Below, one piece after another: positions 28,507 to 38,886 of a DNA stretch of 64,000 bases (positions are counted from its first letter, which is position 1; every line of letters starts with the position of its first letter). The notes below the pieces were generated by a model that did not search any database, was not told where the DNA came from, and worked only from the letters and a program-made list of their open reading frames with translations. The stretch covers positions 1 to 64,000 of the forward strand of contig NZ_VRTT01000016.1 in the NCBI RefSeq assembly GCF_008017805.1, written 5' to 3'. The stretch comes from Paenibacillus sp. N3.4. Its GTDB lineage: Bacteria > Bacillota > Bacilli > Paenibacillales > NBRC-103111. Both the position numbers and the translations under genes were made by a program.

Positions 28507-28790
28507 TAATTAGATCTATGTAAAGCCTTGAAGAGGATCAGTAGCTTGGACACGTCTCACAGAGAACCGGATGAAGGGTGGAAGCCGGCAGATGATAGTC
28601 AAGTGAACTCGCCTTGGAGCCAGAAGGTGAAATACCGCGGATTGCGGTTCTAGCCGGATCGTCTCACCCGCGTTAAGGGGCAGAGTGAACACGGGCAAAG
28701 TATGCCTTGTGTTAACTAGGGTGGTACCACGGGAATTTAACCTCTCGTCCCTAGCGATTTCCGCTAGCGATGAGGGGTTTTTTGACGCTT
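28507..28790 (+). promoter_or_regulatory. T-box leader (leucine)
   Basis: The leader binds uncharged tRNA and prevents termination when leucine is short. The conserved T-box AGGGTGGTACCACGG lies at 28718-28732. The likely specifier is CTC at 28620-28622 in a GTGAACTCGCC loop, a leucine codon that fits the leuS gene behind it. The terminator is at 28741-28785, where CCTCTCGTCCCTAGCG pairs with CGCTAGCGATGAGGGG before six T. The alternative antiterminator would use the T-box bases. It fills the 360-base gap before leuS. Confidence 0.93.
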
Positions 28791-28810
28791 ATACAGGGAG
28801 GATTTTGTAC

Positions 28811-31269
28811 ATGTCACAGGAAATCAAAGAAACTAAAGAGCAACAAGGCTATAATCCGCAAGCGATTGAGCCGAAATGGCAAGCCTATTGGGATGCGAAG
28901 AAAACATTCAAGGTGTTGGAAAATTCGACTAAACCGAAATTTTACGCGCTGGATATGTTTCCTTACCCATCCGGAGCGGGTCTGCATGTCGGACATCCGG
29001 AAGGATATACAGCTACGGATATCGTCTCACGTTTTAAACGAATGAGAGGATTTAATGTCCTTCATCCGATGGGCTGGGATGCCTTCGGTCTTCCAGCGGA
29101 GCAGTATGCGCTCGATACAGGAAATGATCCGCGTGAATTTACCAAAAAGAACATTGATACGTTTCGTCGTCAAATTAAATCGCTTGGTTTTTCCTACGAT
29201 TGGGATCGGGAAATCAGCACTACAGATCCTGAATACTATAAATGGACACAATGGATCTTCATTCAGCTTTACAACAAAGGTCTTGCCTATGTAGATGAGG
29301 TGCCAGTGAACTGGTGTCCGGCGCTAGGTACTGTTTTGGCCAATGAAGAAGTGATTGATGGCTTAAGCGAGCGCGGCAACCATCCGGTGATCCGCAAGCC
29401 GATGCGTCAGTGGATTCTGAAAATAACAGAATATGCAGAACGATTGTTGGAAGATCTTGAAGAACTGGATTGGTCTGAAAGCATTAAAGATATGCAGCGC
29501 AACTGGATTGGTAAGTCAACAGGCGCTGAAGTGCAATTCGCGATTGCGGGCCATGAGGATAAAAGCTTGTCCGTATTTACTACGCGACCGGATACCTTGT
29601 TTGGCGCAACGTATTGCGTGTTAGCACCGGAGCATGAGCTTGTTCAGCAGATTACGACGGAAGCTCAAGCCAGTGCCATCAAGGAATACCAAGAAAAAGC
29701 TTCGCGTAAGAGCGATCTGGAGCGTACAGACCTTGCTAAAGATAAAACAGGTGTATTCACGGGAAGCTATGCAATCAATCCGGTAAATGGCGCACAAGTG
29801 CCAATCTGGATCGCCGATTATGTGCTTGGCGGTTACGGGACTGGGGCTATTATGGCTGTGCCGGGGCACGATCAACGCGACTGGGAGTTTGCTAAGCAAT
29901 TCGATTTGCCGATTATTGAGGTTGTTCAAGGTGGGAATGTGGAGAAAGAAGCCTACGCAGGAGATGGTCCACATGTCAATTCTGAGCCTATCAATGGCTT
30001 GAACATCGAACAAGGGATCCGTCATATGATCGCCTGGTTGGAGCAGAATGGCAAAGGCCGCGGCAAAGTTACCTATCGTCTGAGAGACTGGTTGTTCAGC
30101 CGTCAACGTTACTGGGGAGAGCCAATTCCGATCCTTCATCTGGAAGATGGCACAATGAAACCGGTGCCTGTGGATCAATTGCCGCTGCTGCTTCCTCAGG
30201 TGGACGAAATCAAACCATCCGGTACAGGAGAATCACCGCTTGCTAATGTATCCGAATGGGTCAATACGATTGATCCAGAAACAGGGATGAAGGCGCGCCG
30301 CGAGACGAACACGATGCCGCAATGGGCTGGAAGCTGCTGGTATTATCTGCGTTTCATCGATCCGCATAATGACCAAGCGTTCTGCTCTCAGGAGCTTCAG
30401 CAGCAATGGTTGCCTGTTGATCTTTATATCGGTGGGGCTGAGCATGCGGTTCTTCACTTGCTGTATGCACGTTTCTGGCACAAAGTGCTTTATGATCTTG
30501 GATTTGTTCACACCAAAGAACCTTTCCATAAGCTCGTGAATCAAGGGATGATTCTTGGGGAAAACATGGAGAAAATGAGCAAATCTCGTGGGAATGTCGT
30601 GAACCCGGACGATATTGTAAGCGACCAAGGTGCGGATACACTGCGTATTTACGAAATGTTCATGGGACCACTGGAAGCTACAAAACCGTGGAACACAACA
30701 GGTGTAGATGGCATCTATCGCTATCTGAATCGTGTGTGGAGATTGTTTATAGACGACAATGGCCACGTGCATGCCAAAATCAGCGCAGACGAGACGCTTG
30801 GAAGCGATACGTTCAAACGTACTTGGCATCGTACAATTAAAAAAATTACCGAAGATTTTGAGGCGCTTAGGTTCAATACGGCAATCAGCCAATGATGATC
30901 TTCGTTAATGAAGCCTATAAAACGGAGCGTCTGCCGCTTGAAGCTATGCGCAACTTTGTACAGATGCTTTCACCGATTGCTCCCCATTTAGCGGAAGAGC
31001 TGTGGGAGAAGCTGGGCGGTACGGAGTCGATTACCTATGAGTCATGGCCGACCTATGATGAGGCTTGGACAGTAGACAATGAAATTGAAATTGTCGTTCA
31101 AGTGAATGGGAAAATCGTAGATCGCGTTCTGATTGCCAAGGATACCGATGAGGCTGAAATGGAAAAGCTGGCATTTGGTCTGGATAAAGTCAAAGAAGCG
31201 ACCGCCGGAAAGGCCGTTCGCAAATTGATTGTTGTTAAAGGCAAATTGGTTAATATTGTTGTAGGATAA
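28811..31269 (+). CDS. leuS: leucyl-tRNA synthetase (frame break)
   Basis: This class I synthetase charges tRNA-Leu. The HIGH motif is HVGHPEGY (about residue 55), the editing domain follows in the middle ([20 protein letters not shown]), and KMSKSRGNV is the second ATP-binding motif. The frame breaks at about 30891, where CAATGATGATC should read CAAATGATGATC (one A short). The product then continues [20 protein letters not shown] to the C-terminal domain. One restored base gives 819 residues, normal for bacterial LeuRS. Because the gene is essential, the break must be a sequence error or the cell has another copy. GGGAGG precedes the ATG. Confidence 0.95.
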
Positions 31270-31282
31270 ATGAAAATGTTGA

Positions 31283-32125
31283 CTATTGAGAAGGCGACTG
31301 CTTACCGGCGAGTAAGAGCTCAGCCTTCTCAAGGTCTTCTTCATATTTGGTATGTGTCGCTTGAATGACCTGTTTGAAAACCCCAGACAACTCACTTTCC
31401 AAAATGCGTAACCCTTCGGCTGTAATGCCTCCTGGTACTGAGACCCGTTTTTGTAGAGAAATAGGATCAAAGCCTCCGGTTGTAAGCAATTTTCCGGTTC
31501 CTAATGTCATTTCACTTGCAAGCAGGGTTGCTTCTTCCATTGAAATTCCCGTTTCTTCTACAGCAGATTGAATAAAGGATTGAATAAAACTTGCCAAGAA
31601 TGCAGGGCCACAGCTCGAGAGGTCGGATGAAATGCGCGTATAACTTTCAGAAACCCGAATTGGCGAAGAGATATGAGCCAGTATATTTTCAAGCCACTCT
31701 TTATCCTCAGGCTGCATGCGATTGCCATGTATGCAAAGCGTAGCTCCACTCAATACATAGTTCGTAATACTAGGAATAATTTTGCTGATTTTGGCAGGGA
31801 GGATTCCTTCCAGATGTCGAATAAGGACAGGACTAGTAATCGATACGAGCATTTGTGAGGGAAGCACGTCCTCTTTGATTTCATTAATAACCTGTTTGAA
31901 TTCAGATGGCTTCACACACAGAAAGATAAGATCGCTGTCTATAACAACTTCTCTATTCGATCGAGCCACTTGAAGCCCCGGATATGTCTCCGCAAGACGT
32001 TCTACTTTTTGAATCGTTCGATTGCTTGCCATTATTTGCTCTGGATTGAATGCACCGGAATGGATGAACGCTTCAATCAGAATACTCCCCATACTCCCAG
32101 TACCGATGAACCCTGCTTTCATCAA
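31283..32125 (-). CDS. comER: ComER, pyrroline-5-carboxylate-reductase-like protein
   Basis: This 280-residue protein belongs to the ProC superfamily. The N-terminal dinucleotide-binding motif is FIGTGSMGSILIEAFIHSGA, and the C-terminal helical dimer domain includes SSCGPAFLASFIQSFIQSAV. ComER lies opposite the comE operon in Bacillus too; its exact enzymatic role is unclear. GGGAGGGA precedes the ATG at 32123-32125. The gene is divergent from comEA. An inverted repeat (GAGAAGGC and GCCTTCTC) lies in its last codons. Confidence 0.9.
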   Translation of the reverse strand: MMKAGFIGTGSMGSILIEAFIHSGAFNPEQIMASNRTIQKVERLAETYPGLQVARSNREVVIDSDLIFLCVKPSEFKQVINEIKEDVLPSQMLVSITSPVLIRHLEGILPAKISKIIPSITNYVLSGATLCIHGNRMQPEDKEWLENILAHISSPIRVSESYTRISSDLSSCGPAFLASFIQSFIQSAVEETGISMEEATLLASEMTLGTGKLLTTGGFDPISLQKRVSVPGGITAEGLRILESELSGVFKQVIQATHTKYEEDLEKAELLLAGKQSPSQ

Positions 32126-32253
32126 GTAATCCCTCCCGAAAAATCAGTTGCCTTTTTATTGTACAGCACTAGGCCTTATTTTGGATGCCATTCAGATGCT
32201 TTTTCATATATATGCTTATTGATTAGCGATTATACCGAAAAAGGAGGGAATTT

Positions 32254-32766
32254 GTGGACTTGTTTGGTCATAGAAAAGGAAAAATTGTATGTATACTAAT
32301 CGTGGTTTGTTTATTTGCTTATATGGTTTGGCAATATTTACTTGGTGGCCGATCGGCTATACAAAGCGAATTTATACCGATGAACAGCCAAATGGAAGAG
32401 TTGATTGGAGAGATGGCACAAACGCCAAAGCCTAATGCGACCCCACCTCTATTAAAAAAGCCAGAAGGATCTGCACAACCGGATATGAAACTTACAACAA
32501 CTCCTGAAGTTAAGCTCCAGGTATCTCCGGAAGTAAAATCTGTATTGCCGGCAGCAACTGCTGAGGATAGGCTGGATCTCAATACAGCGACATTAGAGCA
32601 ACTGGTTAAGCTTAAGGGCATCGGACCGAGCAAAGCGAAGGCTATTTTGGATTACCGGATGCAAAAAGGACCATTTAAGCGCATTGATGAGCTGACCGAG
32701 GTGAAGGGAATCGGAGAGAAAATGCTAGAAAAGTTAAAGCCTCTTGTTTATGTAGCTTTGCCCTAG
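32254..32766 (+). CDS. comEA: competence protein ComEA
   Basis: ComEA is the membrane-anchored DNA receptor for transformation. This 170-residue protein has one N-terminal helix (KIVCILIVVCLFAYMVWQYL), a flexible Pro/Thr-rich linker, and two helix-hairpin-helix motifs: LNTATLEQLVKLKGIGPSKA and FKRIDELTEVKGIGEKMLEK. The GTG start follows AAGGAGGG. It leads the comEA-comEB-comEC run. Confidence 0.93.
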   Translation: MDLFGHRKGKIVCILIVVCLFAYMVWQYLLGGRSAIQSEFIPMNSQMEELIGEMAQTPKPNATPPLLKKPEGSAQPDMKLTTTPEVKLQVSPEVKSVLPAATAEDRLDLNTATLEQLVKLKGIGPSKAKAILDYRMQKGPFKRIDELTEVKGIGEKMLEKLKPLVYVALP

Positions 32767-32836
32767 TCCTTTCTTTTATTTTGCATGGAAATATGAGAGA
32801 ATACTAGAAATGATAAGAAGGAGTCGCTTACCTAAT

Positions 32837-33349
32837 ATGAGCAACCGCAAAGATTGGGATACCTATTTCCTTGATATCGCTTATATGGCGTCTACACGTT
32901 CAAGATGTAATCGCCGACATGTCGGAGCTGTGCTGGTTCAAGGCAAAAAACTGCTAGGCACCGCCTATAATGGTGCGCCTATGGGCGTGCCGGATTGCAC
33001 GGAGGCTGGCTGTATGCTGGTTGAAGAGATCGAGCTGAAGGTTGTTGAGGAGATTGAAGAAGTTATCCGCAAGCAGCGATGTATCCGAACGATCCATGCC
33101 GAGCAAAACCTGCTTTTGTTTACAGATCGTGAAGATCGGGAAGGTTCAACGGTGTATGTGACCGATCAGCCTTGCTGGACATGTGCGAATATGTTAGCGA
33201 ATAGTGGTGTGACGGAAATTGTTTTTCATCGGGGATACCCAAAGGATCAAGATAAAGTAAGTGATTTAATGCAAGCAAGAGGCATTATATTTCGAAAAAT
33301 GGAGGCTTATGAGCCTCCGCCAGGAACTGTATCGGATGTTATCAATTAA
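32837..33349 (+). CDS. comEB: dCMP deaminase family protein ComEB
   Basis: This is a 170-residue zinc-dependent deaminase. The zinc ligands are in TIHAEQNLLL and DQPCWTCANMLANSG, and the substrate region is GTAYNGAPMGVPDC. It would convert dCMP to dUMP. ComEB is not strictly needed for DNA uptake despite its operon. I start it at 32837, since the B. subtilis protein also begins about nine residues before the W..YF segment. The spacing to AAGGAG is rather long. Confidence 0.9.
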   Translation: MSNRKDWDTYFLDIAYMASTRSRCNRRHVGAVLVQGKKLLGTAYNGAPMGVPDCTEAGCMLVEEIELKVVEEIEEVIRKQRCIRTIHAEQNLLLFTDREDREGSTVYVTDQPCWTCANMLANSGVTEIVFHRGYPKDQDKVSDLMQARGIIFRKMEAYEPPPGTVSDVIN

Positions 33350-33364
33350 TTTATAATGAGGAAG

Positions 33365-33413
33365 AACCTCTTTCAGCGTGCGGCCTAGGGCCTGCGTGGG
33401 AAAGAGGTTTTTT
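33365..33413 (+). terminator. terminator between comEB and comEC
   Basis: AACCTCTTT pairs with AAAGAGGTT followed by TTTT. The loop of 27 bases contains a GGCCTAGGGCC palindrome. It may limit read-through from comEA-comEB into comEC. Confidence 0.75.
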
Positions 33414-33442
33414 AGTTTGGTATAGGAAAAGAGGAGATGCCA

Positions 33443-35974
33443 ATGAAACGACCTGTTGTCCTTGGATGTATCATGTGGATAACTGGCTATGTGCTTGCGC
33501 TTTATACGGAGCTGAGGTGGTTGTCCTTGACGGCCAGTGTGCTGCTGTTGATCACACTGCTCGGGATCTATTTGTTCCGGATGCCTGGCAGACAGCCGAT
33601 CTGTATGCTTTTGTTGGTCGGCATTGCCTATGGCTACTTTCAATGGACCGACCAACGCAACCACTCTGCGCTGCTGCCGCTCGCGCAGCAGCATGCAAAC
33701 TTGGACGGCAGCGAGGTCACGCTGCACGGTCGATTCGCCAGCCCTGTCGCCGTCGATGGCGACAAGGCTGGCTTTACGCTGGAAGCGGAGTCCATCCGCT
33801 TCCAGGACGACGACGCTTTCCCGCTTGGCGGGGAAAGCGTCCAGGTCTCGCTGCGCCTCCTTGCGCAGGAGCAGCAGGCACAGGCGTTGAGCTGGCGGCG
33901 AGGCGACGCCCTAACGCTGCACGGGACGCTGCGCAGCCCGTCGCCGGCCCGCAACTTCGGCGGCTTCGATTACCGCCGCTATTTGCACCTTCACCACACC
34001 CATTGGCTACTCACAGTCAAAGGTGTGGATCAGGCGCTGGTGGAGCCCATGGCGCCTAGCCTAAGCGTCGTTCAACTGCTGCGCTTGAATGACGGGCTGC
34101 GCGATGCGCTCGGCAGGCGAGTGGACCTCATATTCCCCGCGTCCCAAGTTGGGTTTATGAAAAGCTTGCTGGTCGGTCAGAAGGACGATCTAGATGCAGA
34201 ACGATTCCAGCAATTTTCGGAGCTGGGGTTAACACATATTTTAGCAATATCAGGCTTGCATGTGGCTGTATTTTTAGGTGTACTTATTTGGGTCATGCGT
34301 AAATTGAAGTTCGCTAAGGAAACGTATCTTCTCGTTTGTATATGGCTGCTCCCCTGTTATATCCTGCTGACAGGCGCTTCACCTTCCGTTGTACGAGCGG
34401 GTCTCATGTCCATGGTTGCTCTCTATGCGGCTAGACGGGGGCTGCTTAAAGATGTGCTGCACATCATGGCCATCGTGGCATGGGCAATGCTATTATGGAA
34501 TCCCTATTATTTGCTGGATGTTAGTTTTCAGCTTTCCTTTTTGGTTACACTTGGACTCATTCTCGGGGTTCAAAGAATCGACAATTTATTAAAGAAATGG
34601 ATCTCGTGGCCCATTCTTCGAAATACAGCCTCCCTTACTTTCGTTTCCCAACTCATATCGTTTCCAGTATCGATTTATTATTTTAATCAATATTCATTAT
34701 TGTCGTGGTTAGTAAATGCTGTTTTGGTTCCTGTGATTGGCATGATTGTCTTTCCCGCAGGACTTATGGCTCTGGCAGTGGGCATTTTGTATGCGCCTGC
34801 GGGGTCATGGATGGGGCATCTCATTTCTTGGTTAAATCAAGTCATATTTTGGACAACAGACAACATACAGAAGTTTGACCAGTTTAAGATGTTGTGGCCT
34901 TCGCCGAGTCTTGCATGGATTGTCGTTTACTATAGTTTGCTTGTATTCATTTATGTCTGCTGGTATGCGTTGTCCCAGGCAAAGGAGCAAGGAAATCCAA
35001 TCTCGTTGGTTAAGGTCAAGCATCCACTCCGATTCAACCTACCGTTATGCCTTACTTGTATCATGGGTGGTTTCTTCCTCTTGCTGTGGGGTGGCTACTC
35101 GCCTGAACGCTTCAACCGTACTGGCCTCGTTCAATTTATTGATGTTGGCCAAGGAGACGCAATCCTGATTCGGACGCCGTATGGACGGCATCTGCTAATT
35201 GATGGAGGAGGCACAGTCGTATTTCACAAACCGGGCGAGGAGTGGAAATTGCGACAGAACCCTTTCGAAGTCGGACAAAAGCTGCTGGTTCCTTTACTAA
35301 AAAAGCGTGGTGTTCATCAATTGGATCTTGTCATTCTTACACACGAGGATAATGATCACAGTGGGGGCTTACAGGCCGTTATGGAGCAAATCCCAGTTAA
35401 GCAGTTTTTGTTTAATGGAACCTATAAGCCAGGGGTAAAGATCGAAAAACTATTCCGATCCGCATTGACCCGGAAAGTTCCCCTGCTGCCCGCCAGCAGC
35501 TCGCGCGATTGGGTTCAGATCGATCCGGTAACAAGGCTGCAAATCTTATTCCCTGCAGGACCCAGATGCTGGAAGTGGCTAAAGACCAGAACGCGCACTC
35601 CGTTGTGTTCATCCTTGAGATGGAGGGCACTCGATGGCTCTTTACAGGAGATATGGAGAAAGAATCAGAAGCCGCGGTGCTTGCATCTATGAAAAACCTA
35701 AATGACGACAACCTCGCCAAAATAGACGTTTTGAAAGTTGCTCACCACGGCAGCAAAACGTCAACGACACCACAGTGGTTAGATTTCTGGAAACCAAACT
35801 ATGCGATTATTTCCGTTGGTGCTACGAATGGATATGGTCATTCCAGCTCCTGCGGTTTTACAAACGGCTTGCAAGAAAACCGGGTACAGATATTCCGAAC
35901 CGGATCAAATGGGGGAAGTGCAGATCGAGGTACGTCAGGGAAAGCTTTACACAAGAGCAAAGCTGGGGTTGTAA
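33443..35974 (+). CDS. comEC: ComEC/Rec2 DNA-uptake channel (frame breaks)
   Basis: ComEC forms the membrane channel for single-stranded DNA in transformation. N-terminal helices lead to a DUF4131/OB-fold region, then the competence domain (THILAISGLHVAVFLGVLIW and many helices). The C-terminal metallo-beta-lactamase-like domain has FIDVGQGDAILIRTPYGRHL and LTHEDNDHSGGL. The frame breaks near 35559-35563, continuing QMLEVAKDQNAHSVVFILEM, and at two more places between about 35845 and 35912. The last part, DQMGEVQIEVRQGKLYTRAK, returns to the original frame. Three missing bases explain all of it and give about 844 residues. The part coding the OB-fold (about 33690-34140) is clearly richer in GC than the rest. 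Confidence 0.88.
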
Positions 35975-35987
35975 GGATAAAAGACAA

Positions 35988-36032
35988 ATGACATTTGTCA
36001 TCTGGAATTCATGATAGATGTGAATTACATCT
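35988..36032. promoter_or_regulatory. two dyads upstream of ABC exporter operon
   Basis: ATGACA-TT-TGTCAT (35988-36001) and AGATGT-GAATT-ACATCT (36016-36032) lie in the gap between comEC and the ABC operon. They have no T run, so operator sites, perhaps for the regulator at 38883, are more likely than a terminator. This is inference. Confidence 0.45.
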
Positions 36033-36085
36033 CGCGGGGCAACGCGATAAGATAAAGGCATATTAAAACTGTTGCGAGGTGGCGT

Positions 36086-36970
36086 ATGAAACCTATTATT
36101 GAGTTAGTTGAAGTGAGCAAGGTGTTCAAAGGAAAGCCGGCTGTTGATAACGTCTCGCTAACCATTGAAGAAGGAAGCGTGGTGGCTCTTCTCGGGCCCA
36201 ATGGCGCTGGTAAAACAACAACAGTGTCCATGACACTAGGGTTGTTGCAGCCGACCAAAGGCGATATTCGCTTGCTCGGCGGAAAACCACAGGACAGAGC
36301 CGTACGCGATCGGATGGGGGCTATGCTGCAGGATGTGAACATCATCGATGGCTTGACGGTGGTGGAAACGATCAACTTATTTCGACACTACTATTCAAAC
36401 CCGCTTCCTTTGCAAAAATTGCTGCATGTATCGGGTCTGGAAGCAGAAAAGAACAAACGGGCATCAGCCTTATCCGGTGGACAGAAGCGCAGACTTGGTT
36501 TTGCGTTAGCTTTGGCTGGTGATCCTTCCTTGTTATTTCTGGATGAACCAACAGTGGGAATGGACATTACTTCCAGACAGCAATTTTGGGATACGGTTCG
36601 CGATATGGCTGCACATGGCAGAACAATCATCTTGACTACACACTACTTGGAAGAAGCAGATAGTATTGCCGATCGAATCGTCGTTATTAATAAAGGAAAG
36701 CTAATCGCAGACGGCACCTCTGCCGAGATTAAAGCTTCTACCAATCAGAAAACCATTATGTTCACAGCAGGGGTTCAGTTAACGGCTGACATGTTAGCGG
36801 ATATTCCGATGATTGCGAATGTGACGTGGAGCGGCCGGAGGGTAAAGATAACAAGTCCGGATACCGATCAAGTCATCATGGCCTTGATCCAAAAAGGGCT
36901 GGATATCAAGGATATTGAAATCCATACGGGCGGTCTTGAGGATGCTTTTCAGTTTCTGGTACAACAATAA
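36086..36970 (+). CDS. ABC transporter ATP-binding protein
   Basis: This 294-residue ATPase belongs to the CcmA/drug-exporter branch. Walker A is LLGPNGAGKTTTVSMTLGLL, the signature is ALSGGQKRRLGFALALAG and Walker B is LLFLDEPTVGMD; the H-loop is ILTTHYLEEAD. A C-terminal extension of about 80 residues is typical of ABC-2 exporters. It forms a four-gene unit with a permease, a histidine kinase and a response regulator. The substrate may be a lipid, drug or peptide; it cannot be read from the sequence. Confidence 0.92.
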   Translation: MKPIIELVEVSKVFKGKPAVDNVSLTIEEGSVVALLGPNGAGKTTTVSMTLGLLQPTKGDIRLLGGKPQDRAVRDRMGAMLQDVNIIDGLTVVETINLFRHYYSNPLPLQKLLHVSGLEAEKNKRASALSGGQKRRLGFALALAGDPSLLFLDEPTVGMDITSRQQFWDTVRDMAAHGRTIILTTHYLEEADSIADRIVVINKGKLIADGTSAEIKASTNQKTIMFTAGVQLTADMLADIPMIANVTWSGRRVKITSPDTDQVIMALIQKGLDIKDIEIHTGGLEDAFQFLVQQ

Positions 36971-36996
36971 AATAGACAATGCAAGGGAGATGAAAC

Positions 36997-37740
36997 ATGA
37001 TGAGAGCGATGATTGCTCAGTGCAAGGCTGAACTGCTTAGAACGTTCCGCAATAAACGGTTTTTCGTGTTTTCAATGATTATGCCTGCCGTATTCTACTT
37101 TATTTTCTCTTCTACAGTAGGAGATAACACAGATGTTGGCGGGGCGGTATGGAAGGCTTACTACTTGATGTCCATGACGGTTTTCGGGGTGGTCGGGGCC
37201 TGTGTAAATACGCTCAGCATCAAGTTTGCTCAAGAAAGAACACAGGGCTGGCTGCGCATGATCGAAATTACGCCCCTTCCTTCCAGTGCTTATGTCTTGT
37301 CTAAAATCGTTTCCCAGTCGATTATTAATTTAGTTACAATTCTCTTCATGTTTCTCCTTGGCAGTGTTGTCAAAGGTGTTGATCTTTCCATGGCCCAATG
37401 GATTGGGTGCGGTTTATGGATTTGGTTTGGGGCCCTGCCTTTTATGGCCTTAGGTTTGTTAATCGGAACACTAAAGAGCGTAGAGGTCACACAAGTAGTA
37501 GCGCAGCTCATCTTCATGGGGACTTCAATCTTGGGAGGTCTTTGGTTCCCCACGCAGGCGATGCCCAAAATCATGCAAGATATAGCTTTTTACATTCCTA
37601 CTTTCCGCTATGGACAGGGGGCGTGGAACTTAATATCTGGAGCGGGACTAAGCTATACAGGGCTTCTCATTTTAGCGGGTTATGGCCTCATTTTTGTGGT
37701 ATTATCTTCGTATATCATTCAAAAACAGAAAGCGGTCTAA
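36997..37740 (+). CDS. ABC-2 type permease
   Basis: This is a 247-residue membrane protein with six hydrophobic segments in the ABC-2 pattern. It opens CKAELLRTFRNKRFFVFSMI and has a large first loop with no enzyme motif. The segment QERTQGWLRMIEITPLPSSA is typical of YhaP/YvfS-like permeases found with DesK-type kinases. AAGGGAG precedes the ATG. It pairs with the ATPase upstream to make an exporter. Confidence 0.9.
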   Translation: MMRAMIAQCKAELLRTFRNKRFFVFSMIMPAVFYFIFSSTVGDNTDVGGAVWKAYYLMSMTVFGVVGACVNTLSIKFAQERTQGWLRMIEITPLPSSAYVLSKIVSQSIINLVTILFMFLLGSVVKGVDLSMAQWIGCGLWIWFGALPFMALGLLIGTLKSVEVTQVVAQLIFMGTSILGGLWFPTQAMPKIMQDIAFYIPTFRYGQGAWNLISGAGLSYTGLLILAGYGLIFVVLSSYIIQKQKAV

Positions 37741-37743
37741 CGT

Positions 37744-38886
37744 ATGCTGAAGATGTTCAAAAAGCAAAGGGGTCCGTTTGACCTGTGGTTCTTATGGTTT
37801 GTGTATCTGATTTTTCCCATTATGACATTAATCACGCAGCCGCTCCCCCAAAGGTGGATCGGCTTTGCCTTGTTAGCTGTTTTCTCCATTGTATTAACAC
37901 TTGCATTCAAAGACAGTAAACGAAGATTACTTTATATTAGTGTTACATATGTCATTATTGGGATATTTTCAACGGTTTACAGTCCCTATTTGATTTATAT
38001 GTTTTTTTATATGATGCCATTGCTAAGTATGCTGCCTACTACTAAGCAGTTTATTATTATGCTAAGCGGGTTGCTTTTGACGGTTATTGTGATTATATTA
38101 CTTGATTTTAACTTGTTTTATGGAGAAGGCCTGTGGTATTTTCTCCCTTCTCTCGTCGTTATGCTGGTACTCCCTTTTGGTATTCGGGCCAAGGTGAGGG
38201 CAAATGATCTAAAAGAGAAGCTGAATTTGGCGAATGATGAAATAGCGAGGTTGGCTGCGATGGATGAGAGACAGCGAATTTCCCGTGATTTGCATGATAC
38301 GCTGGGTCATACCCTTTCATTGATTACACTTAAGAGCGAGCTTGCCGAAAAATTAATGATCAAGCAGCCCGAACGAGCTTTGCAAGAAGTGAAGGATATT
38401 CAGGCGACCTCAAGAGCCGCGTTGAAACAGGTGCGGGTATTGATATCCGGTATGCATGCAATTTCGATAGATGACGAGATAGAGAGATCTAAAGAAATTT
38501 TATCAACTGCAGGCATCGCATTTAAAGTAGAAGGCAGTTTCGGAAGCTGGCAAGCCCCTCCGTTGGTGCAAAACATTTTGGGCATGTGTCTGAGGGAAGC
38601 CGTAACGAATGTCATTAAGCATAGTGGAGCCACTGCATGTATGCTGATGCTGCACGAAGAAGATGCGAAGTGGATGATAACAATAACGGATAATGGGCCA
38701 GTATGCAACGAAAATAAAGCGTCATCGCCATCATCTGGACGTGGACTATTAGGGATGAAAGAGAGGCTGGAGTTGATCGAAGGAACGATAGCTTTCCATA
38801 GGGGCTCAGGTTCTGAGACACGTCTTGTCATTCAGGTTCCGAGAATCATCAGACATCAGCAAGCAAAGGGGGGCGAGAACAGGTGA
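37744..38886 (+). CDS. DesK-like sensor histidine kinase
   Basis: This is a 380-residue kinase of the NarL/DesK group. About five membrane helices occupy the first 150 residues with little extracellular sequence, as in membrane-stress or membrane-fluidity sensors. The dimerisation box DERQRISRDLHDTLGHTLSL has His184 as phospho-acceptor. The ATPase part shows LREAVTNVIKHSGAT and GRGLLGMKERLE. It starts three bases after the permease and overlaps the regulator gene by four bases. The exporter may be both its target and part of its sensing. Confidence 0.9.
   Translation: MLKMFKKQRGPFDLWFLWFVYLIFPIMTLITQPLPQRWIGFALLAVFSIVLTLAFKDSKRRLLYISVTYVIIGIFSTVYSPYLIYMFFYMMPLLSMLPTTKQFIIMLSGLLLTVIVIILLDFNLFYGEGLWYFLPSLVVMLVLPFGIRAKVRANDLKEKLNLANDEIARLAAMDERQRISRDLHDTLGHTLSLITLKSELAEKLMIKQPERALQEVKDIQATSRAALKQVRVLISGMHAISIDDEIERSKEILSTAGIAFKVEGSFGSWQAPPLVQNILGMCLREAVTNVIKHSGATACMLMLHEEDAKWMITITDNGPVCNENKASSPSSGRGLLGMKERLELIEGTIAFHRGSGSETRLVIQVPRIIRHQQAKGGENR

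Noticed and set aside
32810..32836. Longer comEB start at 32810
   Set aside because: No ribosome site there, and homologues begin close to the later ATG at 32837.
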